Shown here: positions 32,658 through 42,782 of the stretch, in pieces
Layout: each line of letters begins with the position of its first letter
How positions within the stretch are numbered: the stretch's first letter is position 1
DNA from: Streptomyces sp. WAC08241
GTDB taxonomy: Bacteria > Actinomycetota > Actinomycetes > Streptomycetales > Streptomycetaceae
NCBI GenBank assembly: GCA_007858575.1
Contig: CP042279.1
Coordinates: forward strand, 6,727,001 to 6,791,000
DNA: 64,000 bases
Direction: 5' to 3'
The notes under the pieces: model-generated
Databases searched by the model: none
Seen by the model: the letters and a program-made list of their open reading frames with translations, nothing else
What the model was told of the DNA's origin: nothing
Made by a program: the position numbers and the translations under genes

Positions 32658-34099
32658 TCACCGGTACTCCGACAGTCTGCGGTTGATGCCGAGCACGGCG
32701 CCCGCCGCCCCCAGGATCCCGAGGACCGCCGCGCCCGGGGGCAGTCCCGTCAGGGCGCCCCGGGCGTCCCCGGCGGAGCGCGTGAACTCGGCCTGCTCGT
32801 GCGCGAGGGCCCGCTCCAGGGCCGCGTCGACCTGGTCGAAGGACTGTCCGGTGGACCCCTTCGCGCCGACGATCCGGTCGAGCGCGCCCTCGTAGTCGCC
32901 GGCGTCGTCCTGGGCCCGGGCCTCCTTGTGGCGCTGCCGCCACTCGCCCGTGCGGGCGGCGGACTCCTCGACCGGGTCCCGGCCCGCTTCGTCGTCGGCG
33001 AGCTCCCGCGCCGAGGCGAGCGCCTCCGTCAGGGCGCCCATGCTCGCCGTGTAGTCGGCCTCGTACTTGTCGCCCTTGCCGTCCTCGGTGAGGACGGCGC
33101 CCCGGGCGACCACCGTCAGGTTCTCGTTGGCGCGGGCGGTGAGCGAGCTGATCCGGGCCGTGTTGAGGACCTGGAGGGACTCCTGCCCGTGCGCCCGGGC
33201 GTTGTCCAGCCCGGTCCGGGCGACGGTGTGCGCGGCGAGCAGCCAGAGCAGGACGGCGGCGGTGGCGGCGGTGGCGGCGAGCAGTCCGTGGTTGAAGACC
33301 CGGTGGGTGCGGGCGTAGGTGCGGCGCTGGGCCCAGCCGAGGGCGGCGAGGGCGACCAGGCCGAGCGCGAGCGAGGCGTGGGGCCAGGCGCGGGCCGCGT
33401 CGTCGTCCCGGTGGAGCCGCTCCGTCTCCGCCGCGTACAGCCGCTCGGCGGCGGGCAGCAGGACGGTGGTCATCTGCTGGTTGGCGTACCGCAGATAGGC
33501 GCCGCCCAGCGGCAGGCCCTGCCGGTTGGCGGCCCGGGCGCGCTCCACCAGGCCCGTGTAGCGCGGGAGCTGCTCGCCCAGGACGGTGATCTCGCGGACC
33601 GCCTCCGGCGAACCGTCCGTGTTCGCCGCGGCCTTGACCAGGAGCCGGGAGGCGGTGGCGACGTCCTTCGCGTACCGCTCGCGCGACGCGGCCGGTTCCA
33701 GGGTGCCGGCGAGGAACCGCCGGCGGCGGTGGTGTCGGCGTCGGCGAGCGAGCGGTAGAGGGCGGCGGCGTCGGCGCTCAGCGGCTGGCTGCGGCCCACG
33801 ACGTCGTCGGCGGCGGAGGCCCGGCCGGTGACCTCCAGGGCGGTGACGGCCCCGAACGCGACGACGAGCAGCGCCAGTACGGCCCCGAGGATCTGGAGCC
33901 GGCCGGGCTCGGTCGTCGTGGCCGTCCGCAGCCGCTCCCGCCCCACGGCCCAGGCCCCGCGCCCCGCGGGCGGTCCGGCGGGCGGCGCGGGCGACGGCCG
34001 CACCGGCGTCGGCTGCGCGGGCACGCCGACCGGGCGCGCGGGCGCCGGGCCTGTGCTCCGCACCGCCGGTCCGGCCGGCGGGTTCGGCTGCTGTGTCAC
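32658..34099 (-). CDS. glnX: Four-helix membrane sensor (GlnX-like)
   Basis: About 480 residues. A Pro-rich cytoplasmic N-terminus is followed by TM1 (ILGAVLALLVVAFGAVTAL), an extracellular helical domain, TM2 (SLALGLVALAALGWA), TM3 (LLAATAATAAVLLWLLAAHTV), a second extracellular helical domain and TM4 (AAVLGILGAAGAVLGI). This tandem-sensor topology is that of GlnX, which partners GlnH and PknG in mycobacteria. GTG 34099 has GGGGGAGG upstream and opens the operon. glnH starts 10 bp after its stop with its own GGGAGGG. One shift near 33720. No kinase or HAMP output domain is visible, so signalling must pass through a partner. Confidence 0.78.
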
Positions 34100-34431
34100 T
34101 TGACCTCCCCCTCGGTCGCTGACAGGACGGCTCGCCCCGGAGCGCCGGCGGACCGGCTCCGGTGGAGGACCACCCCGGCGAGCAGTATGGCCGCACGGAC
34201 CCTTCCGCACACCGGGATTGACTGGATCTTGTTCCTGACGGCTCCTATCGTGCCCCATGCCCCCACGTGTCCGCGGGAGAACCCCTCACCTTGAATACGT
34301 CCCCGGTCCGGGATCGGTTCCGGTCCGGGCGTCGCTCGAACAGGTGAACATGCGTGCGGGGCGCCCCCGCCGGACCGACGAGGACGCCCCGCACCCGCAC
34401 CCCTCACGCCCCGGAGCGCACCCGGGCCCGT
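34100..34431. other. Intergenic region with sugar-kinase terminator and glnX promoter
   Basis: About 330 bp. At the sugar-kinase end lies a perfect 10-bp inverted repeat (arms 34354-34363 and 34385-34394), a probable terminator for the sugar operon. The promoter for the glnX-pknG operon should lie in 34120-34260, which is locally AT-richer (around GATTGACTGGATCTTG), but I cannot place boxes with confidence. Confidence 0.55.
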
Positions 34432-35419
34432 TCACACCCCGTAGTGCTCCCGCAGTCGCGCCGCCGCCACCACCGGCGCCGCCGTCTCGTCCAGGGCGAG
34501 GAGTCCCGCCCCGAGGACCGGCGGCGCCGTCACGAAGCCGACTGCCGCCTTCGGCGCCCGCGCCGCCAGGAGCGCGCGGACGCGGTCCTCCAACTGCGGG
34601 TGGCGCGCGGCCAGCACGCTGCCGCCGAGCAGCACCGGCGCCGGCTCGTCCAGCAGTTCCAGCCGCCCGAGCGCCACCGACGCCATGGCCACGACCTCCT
34701 CCGCCAGCCGGTGCACGAGCGACAGCGCGACCGGATCGCCCGCCGCGCTCACCCGGAAGAGCACGGGCGTCAGTTCGTGCCGCCGCTCCATCGGGATCCG
34801 GCCCAGGTGCAGGGCCTCGATCAGCGCGTACATCGTCTCCAGGCCGAAGTGCGCGGGCAGCGCCCGCGACAGCCCGGTCGGCTCGCCGCGCCCATCCTCG
34901 CCGCGCGCCGCGCACCACAGGGCCTCGTCGGCCATGCCGCCGCCACCGCCCCAGTCCCCGGAGATCTTCCCGATCGCGGGGAAGCGCGCGGTCCGCCCGT
35001 CCGGGGTCATCCCGACGCAGTTGATCCCGGCCCCGCACACCACCGCCACGCCCCGGGGCTCGTCGACCCCGGCCCGCAGGACGGCGAAGGTGTCGTTGTG
35101 CACCCGCACGGACCGGCTCCAGCCCCGGGAGAGCACCTCGTCCCGGAGCGCGGTCTCCTCCACGGGCAGGTCGGCGTTGGCGAGACAGGCCGTGACGTGC
35201 GCGAACTCCGCCGGCACTCCGGCGTCGGCGCACGCCCGCGCCACGGTCTCCGCGAGCCCGTCCACCGCCGTCGCCACCCCCACCAGCGGTTGGAACCCGC
35301 CGCCCTGGCCGCCCCGAGGACGTGACCGTCCCCGGAGAGGACCGCGACGTCGGTCTTGCTGTTCCCCGCGTCGACCGCGAGGAGCGTCCCCGCGCCCGCC
35401 GCGGGAGGGACCCGTTCAC
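34432..35419 (-). CDS. N-acetylglucosamine-kinase-type sugar kinase (BadF/BadG family)
   Basis: ASKHA-fold kinase of about 330 residues. Phosphate-1 loop VDAGNSKTDVAVL, then GINCVGM, GDWGGGGGMADEA and LLGGSVL fit the BcrAD/BadFG ATPase family, which includes GlcNAc kinases. It probably phosphorylates an imported amino sugar or glucoside. GTG 35419 overlaps the TGA of the GH4 gene (GTGA). Bases are missing near 35380 and 35295, so the first 45 residues lie in shifted frames. It is the last gene of the sugar operon, with a hairpin downstream at 34354-34394. It could supply the phosphate that a GH4 enzyme needs. Confidence 0.85.
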
Positions 35420-36677
35420 GCCCACGCGAGGTGCTCCCGGTTGTGCGCGACCAGCCGGTCCGTGAGCCCGTCGGCGTACGCGTACTGCCCGATCAGCGGG
35501 TGCGCGAGCAGTGCCTTGAAGACCCGGTCCCGGCCGCCGCGCAGCGCCGCCTCCAGGCCAGGTCCTCGTAGGCCGTCACGTTCGCGACCAGACCGGCGTA
35601 CAGCGGGTCCACCGGCGCGACCGGCAGCGGCGCCGCGCCCTCCGGACCGACCGCCGCCTGCGTCTCGATCACGGCGTCGTCCGGCAGGAACGGCAGCGTG
35701 CCGTTGTTGTACGTGTTCACCACCTGGTGCGGCGAACCGCCCCGCCCAGGAGGGCGGCCGCCAGGTCCACGGCCGCCTCCGAGTAGAAGGCGCCGCCCCG
35801 CTTGGCGAGCAGGGCCGGCTTCTCGTCGAGCGCCGGGTCCCCGTACATCCCCAGGAGCTCCTTCTCCATCGCGGCGACCTCGGCGGCCCGCGAGGGCTTC
35901 TCGCCCAGCTCCCGCACCACCTCGTCGTGCGCGTAGAAGTAGCGCAGGTAGTACGAGGGGACGACGCCGAGCCGGTCCAGGACCGGGCGCGGCAGCCGCA
36001 GGTCGTCCGCGATCGCGTCGCCGTGCTCGGCGAGCAGCCGGGGCAGCACGTTCTCGCCGCCGGGGCCCCCGATCCGTACCGCCCGCTCCCACGTCAGGTG
36101 GTTGAGCCCGACGTGGTCCAGGTGCACGTCCGCCGGGGCCACGTCCAGGAGCGCGGCGAACTTGCGCTGGAAGCCGATGGCCACGTTGCACAGGCCGACG
36201 GCCTTGTGCCCGGCCTGGAGCAGGGCCCGCGTCACGATGCCGACGGGGTTGGTGAAGTCGATGATCCAGGCGTCCGGGTTGGTGCGCCGGACCCGCTCGG
36301 CGATGTCCAGGACCACCGGGACCGTGCGCAGCGCCTTGGCGAGGCCGCCGGCGCCGGTGGTCTCCTGGCCGACGCAGCCGCACTCCAGCGGCCAGGTCTC
36401 GTCCTTCTCGCGGGCGGCCTGCCCGCCGACCCGCAACTGGAGCAGGACGGCGTCGGCGCCCTCGACCCCGGCGTCGAGGTCGGAGGTGGTGGTGATCCGC
36501 CCGTCGTGCCCCTGTTTGGCGAAGATCCGCCGGGCGAGTCCGCCGACCAGGTCGAGCCGGTCGGCGGCCGGGTCGACGAGGACGAGTTCGGTGACGGTAG
36601 GGTGTCGCGCAGCCGCGCGAACCCGTCGATCAGTTCGGGGGTGTAGGTGGAACCGCCCCCACGACAGTGAGCTTCAT
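35416..36677 (-). CDS. Glycoside hydrolase family 4 (6-phospho-beta-glucosidase type)
   Basis: About 420 residues, the normal GH4 length. GH4 enzymes cleave phosphorylated glycosides by an NAD- and Mn-dependent redox mechanism. The Rossmann start MKLTVVGGGSTYTPELIDG appears after restoring a G near 36655. The metal-binding Cys is in GLCNVAIGFQRKF, with partner residues in GLNHLTW, and IDFTNPVGI is conserved. Other shifts lie near 36598, 35740 and 35558. It is preceded 24 bp upstream by the MalG-like permease and overlaps the sugar kinase by 4 bp. Which glycoside is hydrolysed cannot be told. Confidence 0.9.
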
Positions 36678-36701
36678 GTGTGGTTCAGCCCTTCACTCCG
36701 G

Positions 36702-37559
36702 TCAGTGTGACTCCTCGACGAACGCCTTCTGGGCGAAGAAGAAGACGAGGATCACGGGGGCCATGACCAGGACGGTCGCGGCCATGGTCAGGTTCCAGTC
36801 GGTGTGGTGCGCGCCCTTGAAGGACTCCAGGCCGTAGCTCAGGGTCCAGGCGCCGGGGTTCTCGGAGGCGTAGATCTGCGGCCCGAAGTAGTCGTTCCAG
36901 CAGTAGAAGAACTGGAAGAGGGCCACGGCGGCGATGCCGGGCCTGGCCATCGGGACCACGACCCTGAGCAGGGTGCGCAGTTCGCCGCACCCGTCGATCC
37001 GGGCGGCCTCCACGTACTCGTCGGGGATCGTGAGGAGGAACTGGCGCAGCAGGAAGACGGCGAAGGCGTCCCCGAACGCCATCGGGACGATCAGCGGCCA
37101 CAGGGTGCCGGAGAGGTCCATCTGCTTCGCCCAGAACAGGTACATGGGGATGATCACGACCTGCGGCGGCAGCATCATCATCGAGATGACGAGCAGCATC
37201 GACAGGTGGCGGCCCCGGAAGCGGAACTTGGCGAGCGCGTACGCGACGGGGACCGAGGACACCACGACGAGGACGGTGCCGAGCCCGGCGTACAGCAGGG
37301 AGTTGCGCCACCAGGTGAGGAAGCCCTCGGTCTCGAAGACCCGGACGTAGTTGTCCCAGTGCCAGGAGTCCGGCGTCAGGTCCCGGGTGAGCGCCTGCCG
37401 GTCGCTCATCAGGGAGGTCAGGAACACGAAGACGAACGGGAGCACGAAGAACAGGGCGGCGGCGACGCCGAGCGCGTGCACGGCGATCCAGTGCAGCAGC
37501 GCCTTGCGCCGGGCCCGCTTCCCCTCGGGGGTCGGGGCGGTGGCGGTGGGGGTCGTCAT
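36702..37559 (-). CDS. Carbohydrate ABC permease, MalG type
   Basis: Intact, 285 residues with six membrane segments. The EAA loop that contacts the ATPase is EYVEAARIDGCGELRTLL. Together with the MalF-like partner it imports a sugar delivered by the lipoprotein. No ATPase gene lies in the operon; in Streptomyces a shared MsiK ATPase usually serves such systems (family knowledge). ATG 37559 lies 3 bp after the MalF-like stop. This is one of only two complete genes over 200 residues without a frameshift. Confidence 0.95.
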   Translation of the reverse strand: MTTPTATAPTPEGKRARRKALLHWIAVHALGVAAALFFVLPFVFVFLTSLMSDRQALTRDLTPDSWHWDNYVRVFETEGFLTWWRNSLLYAGLGTVLVVVSSVPVAYALAKFRFRGRHLSMLLVISMMMLPPQVVIIPMYLFWAKQMDLSGTLWPLIVPMAFGDAFAVFLLRQFLLTIPDEYVEAARIDGCGELRTLLRVVVPMARPGIAAVALFQFFYCWNDYFGPQIYASENPGAWTLSYGLESFKGAHHTDWNLTMAATVLVMAPVILVFFFAQKAFVEESH

Positions 37560-37562
37560 GGT

Positions 37563-38557
37563 TCAGTCACCCGAGCCGATCAGGCCGCCGCGCCGGCGCA
37601 TCAGGAGCGCGGTGAAGGCCATGGAGAAGACGAAGAGCACCAGGGCCACCACGCAGGAGGCGCCGTAGTTGAACTGGCTGAAGCCGAGGCTCTGGACGAG
37701 CTGCGGCAGGGTGAGCGTGGAGTCGTCCGGATAGCCGGGGACGAAGGTGGCGCCGGAGCCGCCCATCACGCCCGAGGCGACCTTGGAGGCCACGATCGGC
37801 TGCGTGTAGTACTGCATCGCGCCGATGATCCCGGTGACCACCGCGAAGAGGACGATCGGCGCGATGTTGGGCAGCGTGATGTGCCGGAACCGCTGCCGGG
37901 GAGGCGCCGTCCAGTTCGGCGGCCTCGTACTGCTCCTTCGGCACGTCGAGCAGCGCGACCATGAAGATGACCATGAGGTCGCCGACGCCCCACACGGCGA
38001 GGGCGGTGAGGGCCGGTTTGGACCAGGCCGGGTCGTTGAACCAGGCGGGGGCGGGCAGGCCGACCGCCTCCAGGAGCGCGTTGACCGGTCCGGTGCCGGG
38101 GTTGAGCAGGAAGACGAAGGCGAGCGTGGCGGCCACCGGCGGGGCCAGGTACGGCAGGTAGAAGAGGGTCCGGAAGATCCCGGCGCCCGTCTTGATCTTG
38201 GTGATCAGCAGGCCGGTGCCCAGGCCGAAGACGACCCGGCAGGCGACCATGACGACGCAGAGCCAGAGGGTGTTGCGCAGGGCCGGCCAGAACTGCGGGA
38301 AGTCGGTGAGGACGTACGACCAGTTGTCGAGGCCCCGCCACTCGGGCGGGTTGAGGCCGTCGTACCGCATGAAGGAGAAGTAGACGGTGGAGACGAGCGG
38401 ATAGGCGAAGAAGACGCCGAATCCGATCAGCCAGGGCGACAGGAACGCCAGGGTGCGCAGGGCGTCGCGTCGGCGCTTCGACCGCAGCGTGTTCCGTCCC
38501 CGGGGAGGGGGCGGCCGGGGCGGCCGCCTCCTTCGCGGGCAGGGTGTCCGTGCTCAT
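37563..38557 (-). CDS. Carbohydrate ABC permease, MalF type
   Basis: About 332 residues. After a cytoplasmic Ala/Pro-rich start, TM1 (LAFLSPWLIGFGVFFAYPL), the FRTLFYLPYLAPPVAATLAFVFLL region and the EAA loop (KEQYEAAELDGAS) are clear. It forms the transmembrane pore with the MalG-type protein. Frameshifts near 38505 and 37900, the second directly after the EAA motif. Start ATG 38557; the lipoprotein gene ends 17 bp upstream. Confidence 0.93.
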
Positions 38558-38573
38558 GGGCGGTGTCCGGCCG

Positions 38574-39919
38574 TCACTTCGCCGCGGCGATGTCGCGGTC
38601 GATCCGGGCCGCGGTGTCGGCGAGCCCCTTCTTCAGGTCCGTGACCTCGCCCTTCTCGTACCGCTGGGAGAACTTCTGGAGGGTGTCCTGGTAGGCGGAG
38701 CCGTTCACGGCGCCGTCCGAGGTGGTGGAGGCGGGGTGCCGGGCGATGTCCAGGAAGGTCTTGAAGCGCGGGTCGAACGTCAGCTTCGGGGACTTCAGCG
38801 CCTCCAGGGTGGAGGGCACGTTGCCGATGTCGTGGGCGAAGGCCACCACGGCGTCGGTGTCCGTGGTCATGAACTTCACCAGCTCCCAGGCCGCGTTCTG
38901 CTTCCGGCTCTGCGGCGCGATGCCCATGATCGTGCCGGAGAGGTAGCCCTTGCCGTACTCGGCCGCCTCGTCGTCCGCGACCGGCAGCGGCGCGACGCCG
39001 ATCTCGAAGCCGGGCTTCGCGTCCTCGGCGAACTTCAGCCGCCACTCGCCGTCGAGCTGCATGGCGACCTGGCCGGTGTGGAAGGGGTGCTCGGGGCCCC
39101 ACTCGTCACCGAAGGTCGTGCGGTACCGGTCGAGCTTCCGGAACCCGCCCAGCGCGTCCACCAGGGACTTCTGGTACGTCATCATCGCGGCGAACGCCGG
39201 GTCCTTCGCGACGGCCGACTTCCCGTCCGCGTCGAAGTACCCGCCGTGCTTCCACTGGGACATGTAGTGCGAGACGACCGTCTCGTAGCCGAGGTAGGTC
39301 GGCATGAAGCCGAGCCGCTCGTACGAGTCGCCCTTGGGCTTCGTCAGCTTCTTCGCGACCTCGGTGAACTCGGACCAGGTCTTCGGCGGGGCCTCGGGGT
39401 CCAGGCCGGCGTCCCTGAACGCGTCCTTGTTGTAGTAGAGCCCGTACGCGTCGGAGAGCAGCGGCAGGCTGCACCGCCGGCCCTCGAACCGCGTGTAGTC
39501 CTGGAGGACCTTCGGAAGGTCTTGTCCAGGTCCAGCTTCGACTTCTCTATGAAGGGCTTCAGGTCCGCGAGGGCGCCCGAGGCGCAGAACTTGCCGACGT
39601 TGGACGTGGTGAACGAGGAGACGACGTCCGGTCCGTTCGAGCCGCCCGCGCGCAGGGCCTGGCCGAGCTTGTCGTCGTTGACGCCGCCGACGAGCTTCAC
39701 CTCGATGTTCGGGTGGGCCTTCTCGAAGCGGGCGACGTTGGCCTCGATCGCCTTGACCTCGGCGGGCGCCGACCAGCCGTGCCAGAAGGTGATGGTCGTC
39801 CTCGCGTTCGGGTCGTCGGCGGCCGCGTCGTCCGCCGAGCCGGTACAGGCGGAGGCGAGGAGGGCGAGCGCGGCGGTGGCGGCGAGCGCGGCGGCGGCTC
39901 TGCGCGTGCGGACGGGCAT
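38574..39919 (-). CDS. Sugar-binding lipoprotein of an ABC transporter
   Basis: Family 1 solute-binding protein of about 448 residues. Signal peptide with lipobox LLASAC (Cys near residue 25), then TITFWHGWSAPAEVKAIE, GPDVVSSFTTSNVG, SDAYGLYYNKDAF and FHTGQVAMQLDGEW, all typical of extracellular sugar receptors. Bound at the outer membrane face by lipidation, it hands sugar to the MalF/MalG-type permeases. One C is missing near 39513, another near 39315. The ROK repressor gene ends 37 bp upstream, so repressor and transporter may share a transcript. Confidence 0.93.
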
Positions 39920-39956
39920 GACGGTTCTCCCTGGGGCGGGGCGGAGGGACGCGGGG

Positions 39957-41165
39957 TCAGCGGGACGTGTCGAAGACCTCGTCGCGGGTGGCGGCGAGGG
40001 CGCTTTCGAGGGCCCCGCGCAGGACGGGACGCCGGGGCACGGCGGCGAGGACGAGGCGCGGCCGGGAGGCGGCCAGGTCGGCGAGCGCGGACTGCACGCG
40101 GGCGCGCAGGGGCTCGCCGCCGGAGACGAGGACCTCGCCGGAGAGCACGATCAGCTCGGGGTCGAGGACCGCGACGACGGAGGAGAGGCCGATGGCGACC
40201 CGCTCGGCGTACCGGTCGAGCAGGGCCGCGTACCGGGGTTCTCGTCCGCCGCCCCGGCGGCGTGCGCGAGCAGCCCGGACGCCACCGGCACGTACGGCTG
40301 CTCGGGGGTGTCGATGCCGAGGGCGCGGGCGATCCGGGGCACGGACTGGACCCCGGCGAGCTCCTGGTAGCCGCCGGAGTTGGCCTTGGCGACCTGCCGT
40401 ACGAGCGGGGTGCCGGGCACGGGCATGAAGCCGACCTCGCCGGCGCCGCCGGTGAAGCCCCGGTGCAGCCGTCCGCCCAGGACGAGGGCGGCGCCGATGC
40501 CCTCCTCGTTCCAGAGCAGGGCGAAGTCGGAGTGGTTCGGGCGGCGCCCAGGCGCTGCTCGGCCAGGGCGACGAGGTTGACGTCGTTCTCGTACTCGAAC
40601 GGCATCGGCAGGGCGGCGGCCAGCTCCTCCAGGAGGGTGGGGAGTGCCAGCCGGGCAGGTGGGAGGCGTACCGCAGGCGCCCGGTGGCCGGGTCGAAGGC
40701 GCCGGGGTGCCGATGACCAGGCGCCGCACGTCCGCGCGGGCGATCCCGGCCGCCTTCACGGCCCCGTCGAGGGCCTCGGTGACCTGGCTGACGACCCCGG
40801 CGGCGGAGCGGCCGGGGTGGCAGCTCGGCCTCGCCGGCGATCGCGCCGGTGACGTCGGCGACGGCGGCGCGGATGCGGCGGGCGGTGACGTCGAGGCCCG
40901 CGGCGTACGCGGCGCGCGCGTTCACCGAGTAGAGCTGGGCGTTCGGCCCGGGACGGCCCTCGGTGGTGCCGGTGGCGACGACGAGCCCGGCCGCTTCGAG
41001 ACGGGCGAGCAACTGGGAGGCGGTCGGCTTGGAGAGCCCGGTGAGCTTGCCGATCCGGGTCCGCGAGAGGGGCCCGTGCTCCAGGAGCAGGTCCAGGGCG
41101 GCCCGGTCGTTCATGGCCCGCAGCACGCGGGGCGTGCCGGGGGTCCCCGGAGTCGTACCGGCCAT
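39957..41165 (-). CDS. ROK-family transcriptional repressor
   Basis: About 400 residues. A winged helix-turn-helix (LLLEHGPLSRTRIGKLTGLSK...) comes first, then a ROK sugar-sensing domain with ENDVNLVALAEQRLG and GGAGEVGFMPV. The usual ROK zinc motif CxCGxxGC is missing; the position reads VRQVAKANSGGYQELAG, so metal-free ligand sensing is likely. Start ATG 41165 lies 27 bp below a perfect palindrome that should be its operator. The gene heads the sugar operon and probably represses itself and the transporter. Shifts near 40820, 40708, 40650, 40545 and 40240. Confidence 0.92.
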   Translation of the reverse strand: MAGTTPGTPGTPRVLRAMNDRAALDLLLEHGPLSRTRIGKLTGLSKPTASQLLARLEAAGLVVATGTTEGRPGPNAQLYSVNARAAYAAGLDVTARRIRAAVADVTGAIAGEAELPPRPLRRRGRQPGHRGPRRGREGGRDRPRGRAAPGHRHPGAFDPATGRLRYASHLPGWHSPPSWRSWPPPCRCRSSTRTTSTSSPWPSSAWAPPEPLRLRPALERGGHRRRPRPGRTAAPGLHRRRRRGRLHARARHPARTAGRQGQLRRLPGARRGPVRAPDRPRPRHRHPRAAVRAGGVRAARARRRGGGREPRYAALLDRYAERVAIGLSSVVAVLDPELIVLSGEVLVSGGEPLRARVQSALADLAASRPRLVLAAVPRRPVLRGALESALAATRDEVFDTSR

Positions 41166-41191
41166 GGGGTGCGCACCTGCCCTTGCACTGT

Positions 41192-41206
41192 TAGGAAAGT
41201 TTCCTA
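41192..41206. promoter_or_regulatory. Perfect 15-bp operator palindrome (ROK site)
   Basis: TAGGAAA-G-TTTCCTA, perfectly symmetric around one base, 27 bp upstream of the ROK start. It is a conspicuous AT-rich island in this GC-rich genome. Alternating AAA/TTTCC half-sites are of the kind ROK repressors bind. No second copy is seen before the transporter genes. Confidence 0.8.
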
Positions 41207-41262
41207 TTGAGTGGAAGGAAAATAAGTCGCCCGTCACCGGCCCGTCAATACCCGGGAACGCG

Positions 41263-41306
41263 CGAAGCCCCCGTGGGCGACGGAATCGTTGCCGGAGGGG
41301 GCTTCG
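41263..41306 (-). terminator. Hairpin terminator after the MscS gene
   Basis: Perfect 10-bp stem CGAAGCCCCC/GGGGGCTTCG enclosing 24 nt that can pair further (GGCGAC/GTTGCC). It lies between the minisatellite downstream of mscS and the ROK promoter. Confidence 0.75.
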
Positions 41307-41340
41307 GGTGGCTCGGGTGGGAGCTTGAACAGATAGTGCC

Positions 41341-41440
41341 GGGATCTACCGGACAGTGCAGGGGTCTACCGGACAGCGCAGAGGTCTACCGGACAGTGCA
41401 GGGGTCTACCGGACAGCGCAGAGGTCTACCGGAGAGCGCC
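41341..41440. repeat. 20-bp tandem repeat, exactly 5 units
   Basis: Five 20-bp units of GGGGTCTACCGGACAGYGCA with an alternating pattern (units 2 and 4 share GCGCA, units 1 and 3 share GTGCA). It begins 5 bp beyond the mscS stop codon. Non-coding; the unit is not divisible by three. Confidence 0.95.
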
Positions 41441-41445
41441 GGAAC

Positions 41446-42501
41446 CTACTTGGAGAGGTCCTTCGGCAGTGGGGTCGCCGCCGCCGACTGCGGCGAGGTC
41501 GCGTTGGCGAAGACCGAGGGGCCGCCATGCCCGCCGTCGGGTCGGCCGCCGCCTCTCGGCCGGGGCCGGGAGCCCGCCCACGATCCGGATGCCGGCCTCG
41601 TCCAGGCCCCGCTTGATCCGCCAGCGCAGCTCGCGCTCCACGCCGAGCGCCTTGCCCGGCATCGTCTTCGCCGCGACCCGGACCGTCATCGAGTCGAGCA
41701 GCACCTCGTTCAGGCCGAGGACCTCCACCGGACCCCACAGGCGCTCGTTCCACGGCTCCTCCTTGGCCATGGCCTCCGCCGCCTCGGTGATCACCGACCG
41801 CACCCGGTCCAGATCCTCCGTCGGCCGGACCGTCACGTCCACGGCCGCCGTCGCCCAGCCCTGGCTGAGGTTCCCTATCCGCTTGATCTCGCCGTTGCGC
41901 ACGTACCAGATCTCGCCGTCCACGCCGCGCAGCTTGGTCACCCGCAGACCCACCTCGACGACCTCGCCGGAGGCCACGCCCGCGTCGACCGAGTCACCGA
42001 CGCCGTACTGGTCCTCCAGGATCATGAAGACGCCGGAGAGGAAGTCGGTCACCAGGTTCCGCGCGCCGAAACCGATCGCCACGCCGGCCACACCGGCCGA
42101 CGCCAGCAGCGGCGCCAGGTCGATCTTGAAGGCGCCGAGGATCATCAGGCCCGCCGTGCCCAGGATCAGGAAGGACGCCACCGAGCGCAGCACCGACCCG
42201 ATGGCCTCCGAGCGCTGCCGCCGCCGCTCGGTGTTGACGAGGAGACCGCCCAGGGCCGTCCCTCCACCGCCTGCGCCGAGCGGTTCATCCGCTCGATCAG
42301 CTTCGTCAGGGCCCGGCGGACGGCCGTCCGCAGGAGCAGCGCGACGACCAGGATGAGGAGGATGCGCAGGCCGGTGTTCAGCCAGGTGGACCAGTTCTCC
42401 TCCACCCAGGTGGCGGCGCTGGTGGCGCGCTCCGCGGCCTCGTCCAGGGTCACCGGCATGGGTTCGGGTTCGGTGGCAGCCGCCAGGGCGGACCAGAACA
42501 A
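41446..42501 (-). CDS. Small-conductance mechanosensitive channel (MscS family)
   Basis: About 352 residues. Two to three membrane segments (ILLILVVALLL; SFLILGTAGLMILGAF), then the pore helix GVAGVAIGFGARNLVTDFLSGVF, the strongest MscS signature, followed by the beta domain (VGDSVDAG...VTKLRGVDGEIWYVRNGEI). It opens under membrane tension to release solutes on hypo-osmotic shock. Start TTG 42501 is preferred because GGAGG sits 7 nt upstream. Frameshifts near 42256 and 41540; the repaired end reads DLSK. It is divergent from the HNH nuclease gene. Confidence 0.93.
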
Positions 42502-42782
42502 GGGACAACCTCCAGGCATCGCGTACGCAGGCCATCCACAGTAACGGGACGCCGGACGCGGTCCCGTCGTCCCGTTCGAGGGAGAGACGGACCTCACCCG
42601 GGAGGGAGGAGAAGGAAGAAGGGGATGCCGACGCGGTCGGGGATCCCCGGTGTGGCTGACGACACCCCGGACCCCTCACCCCGATACCGATACGTGGTGG
42701 CGCTCCGAGCAGGCATGAGGAGAGACTGAGAGCAGTTCGTCCCGGCGCGAGCCACGCGCCGCCGGCGCCATAGGAGGCATCC

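Noticed and set aside
23305..34099. Kinase/VWA/FHA cluster as a type VI secretion or Ter-type island
   Set aside because: No Tss proteins or TerB/TerC/TerZ neighbours; the glnX-glnH-pknG order explains the block better.
41341..41440. Possible CRISPR array
   Set aside because: The 20-bp units are contiguous with no spacers and no cas genes lie nearby; it is a simple tandem repeat.
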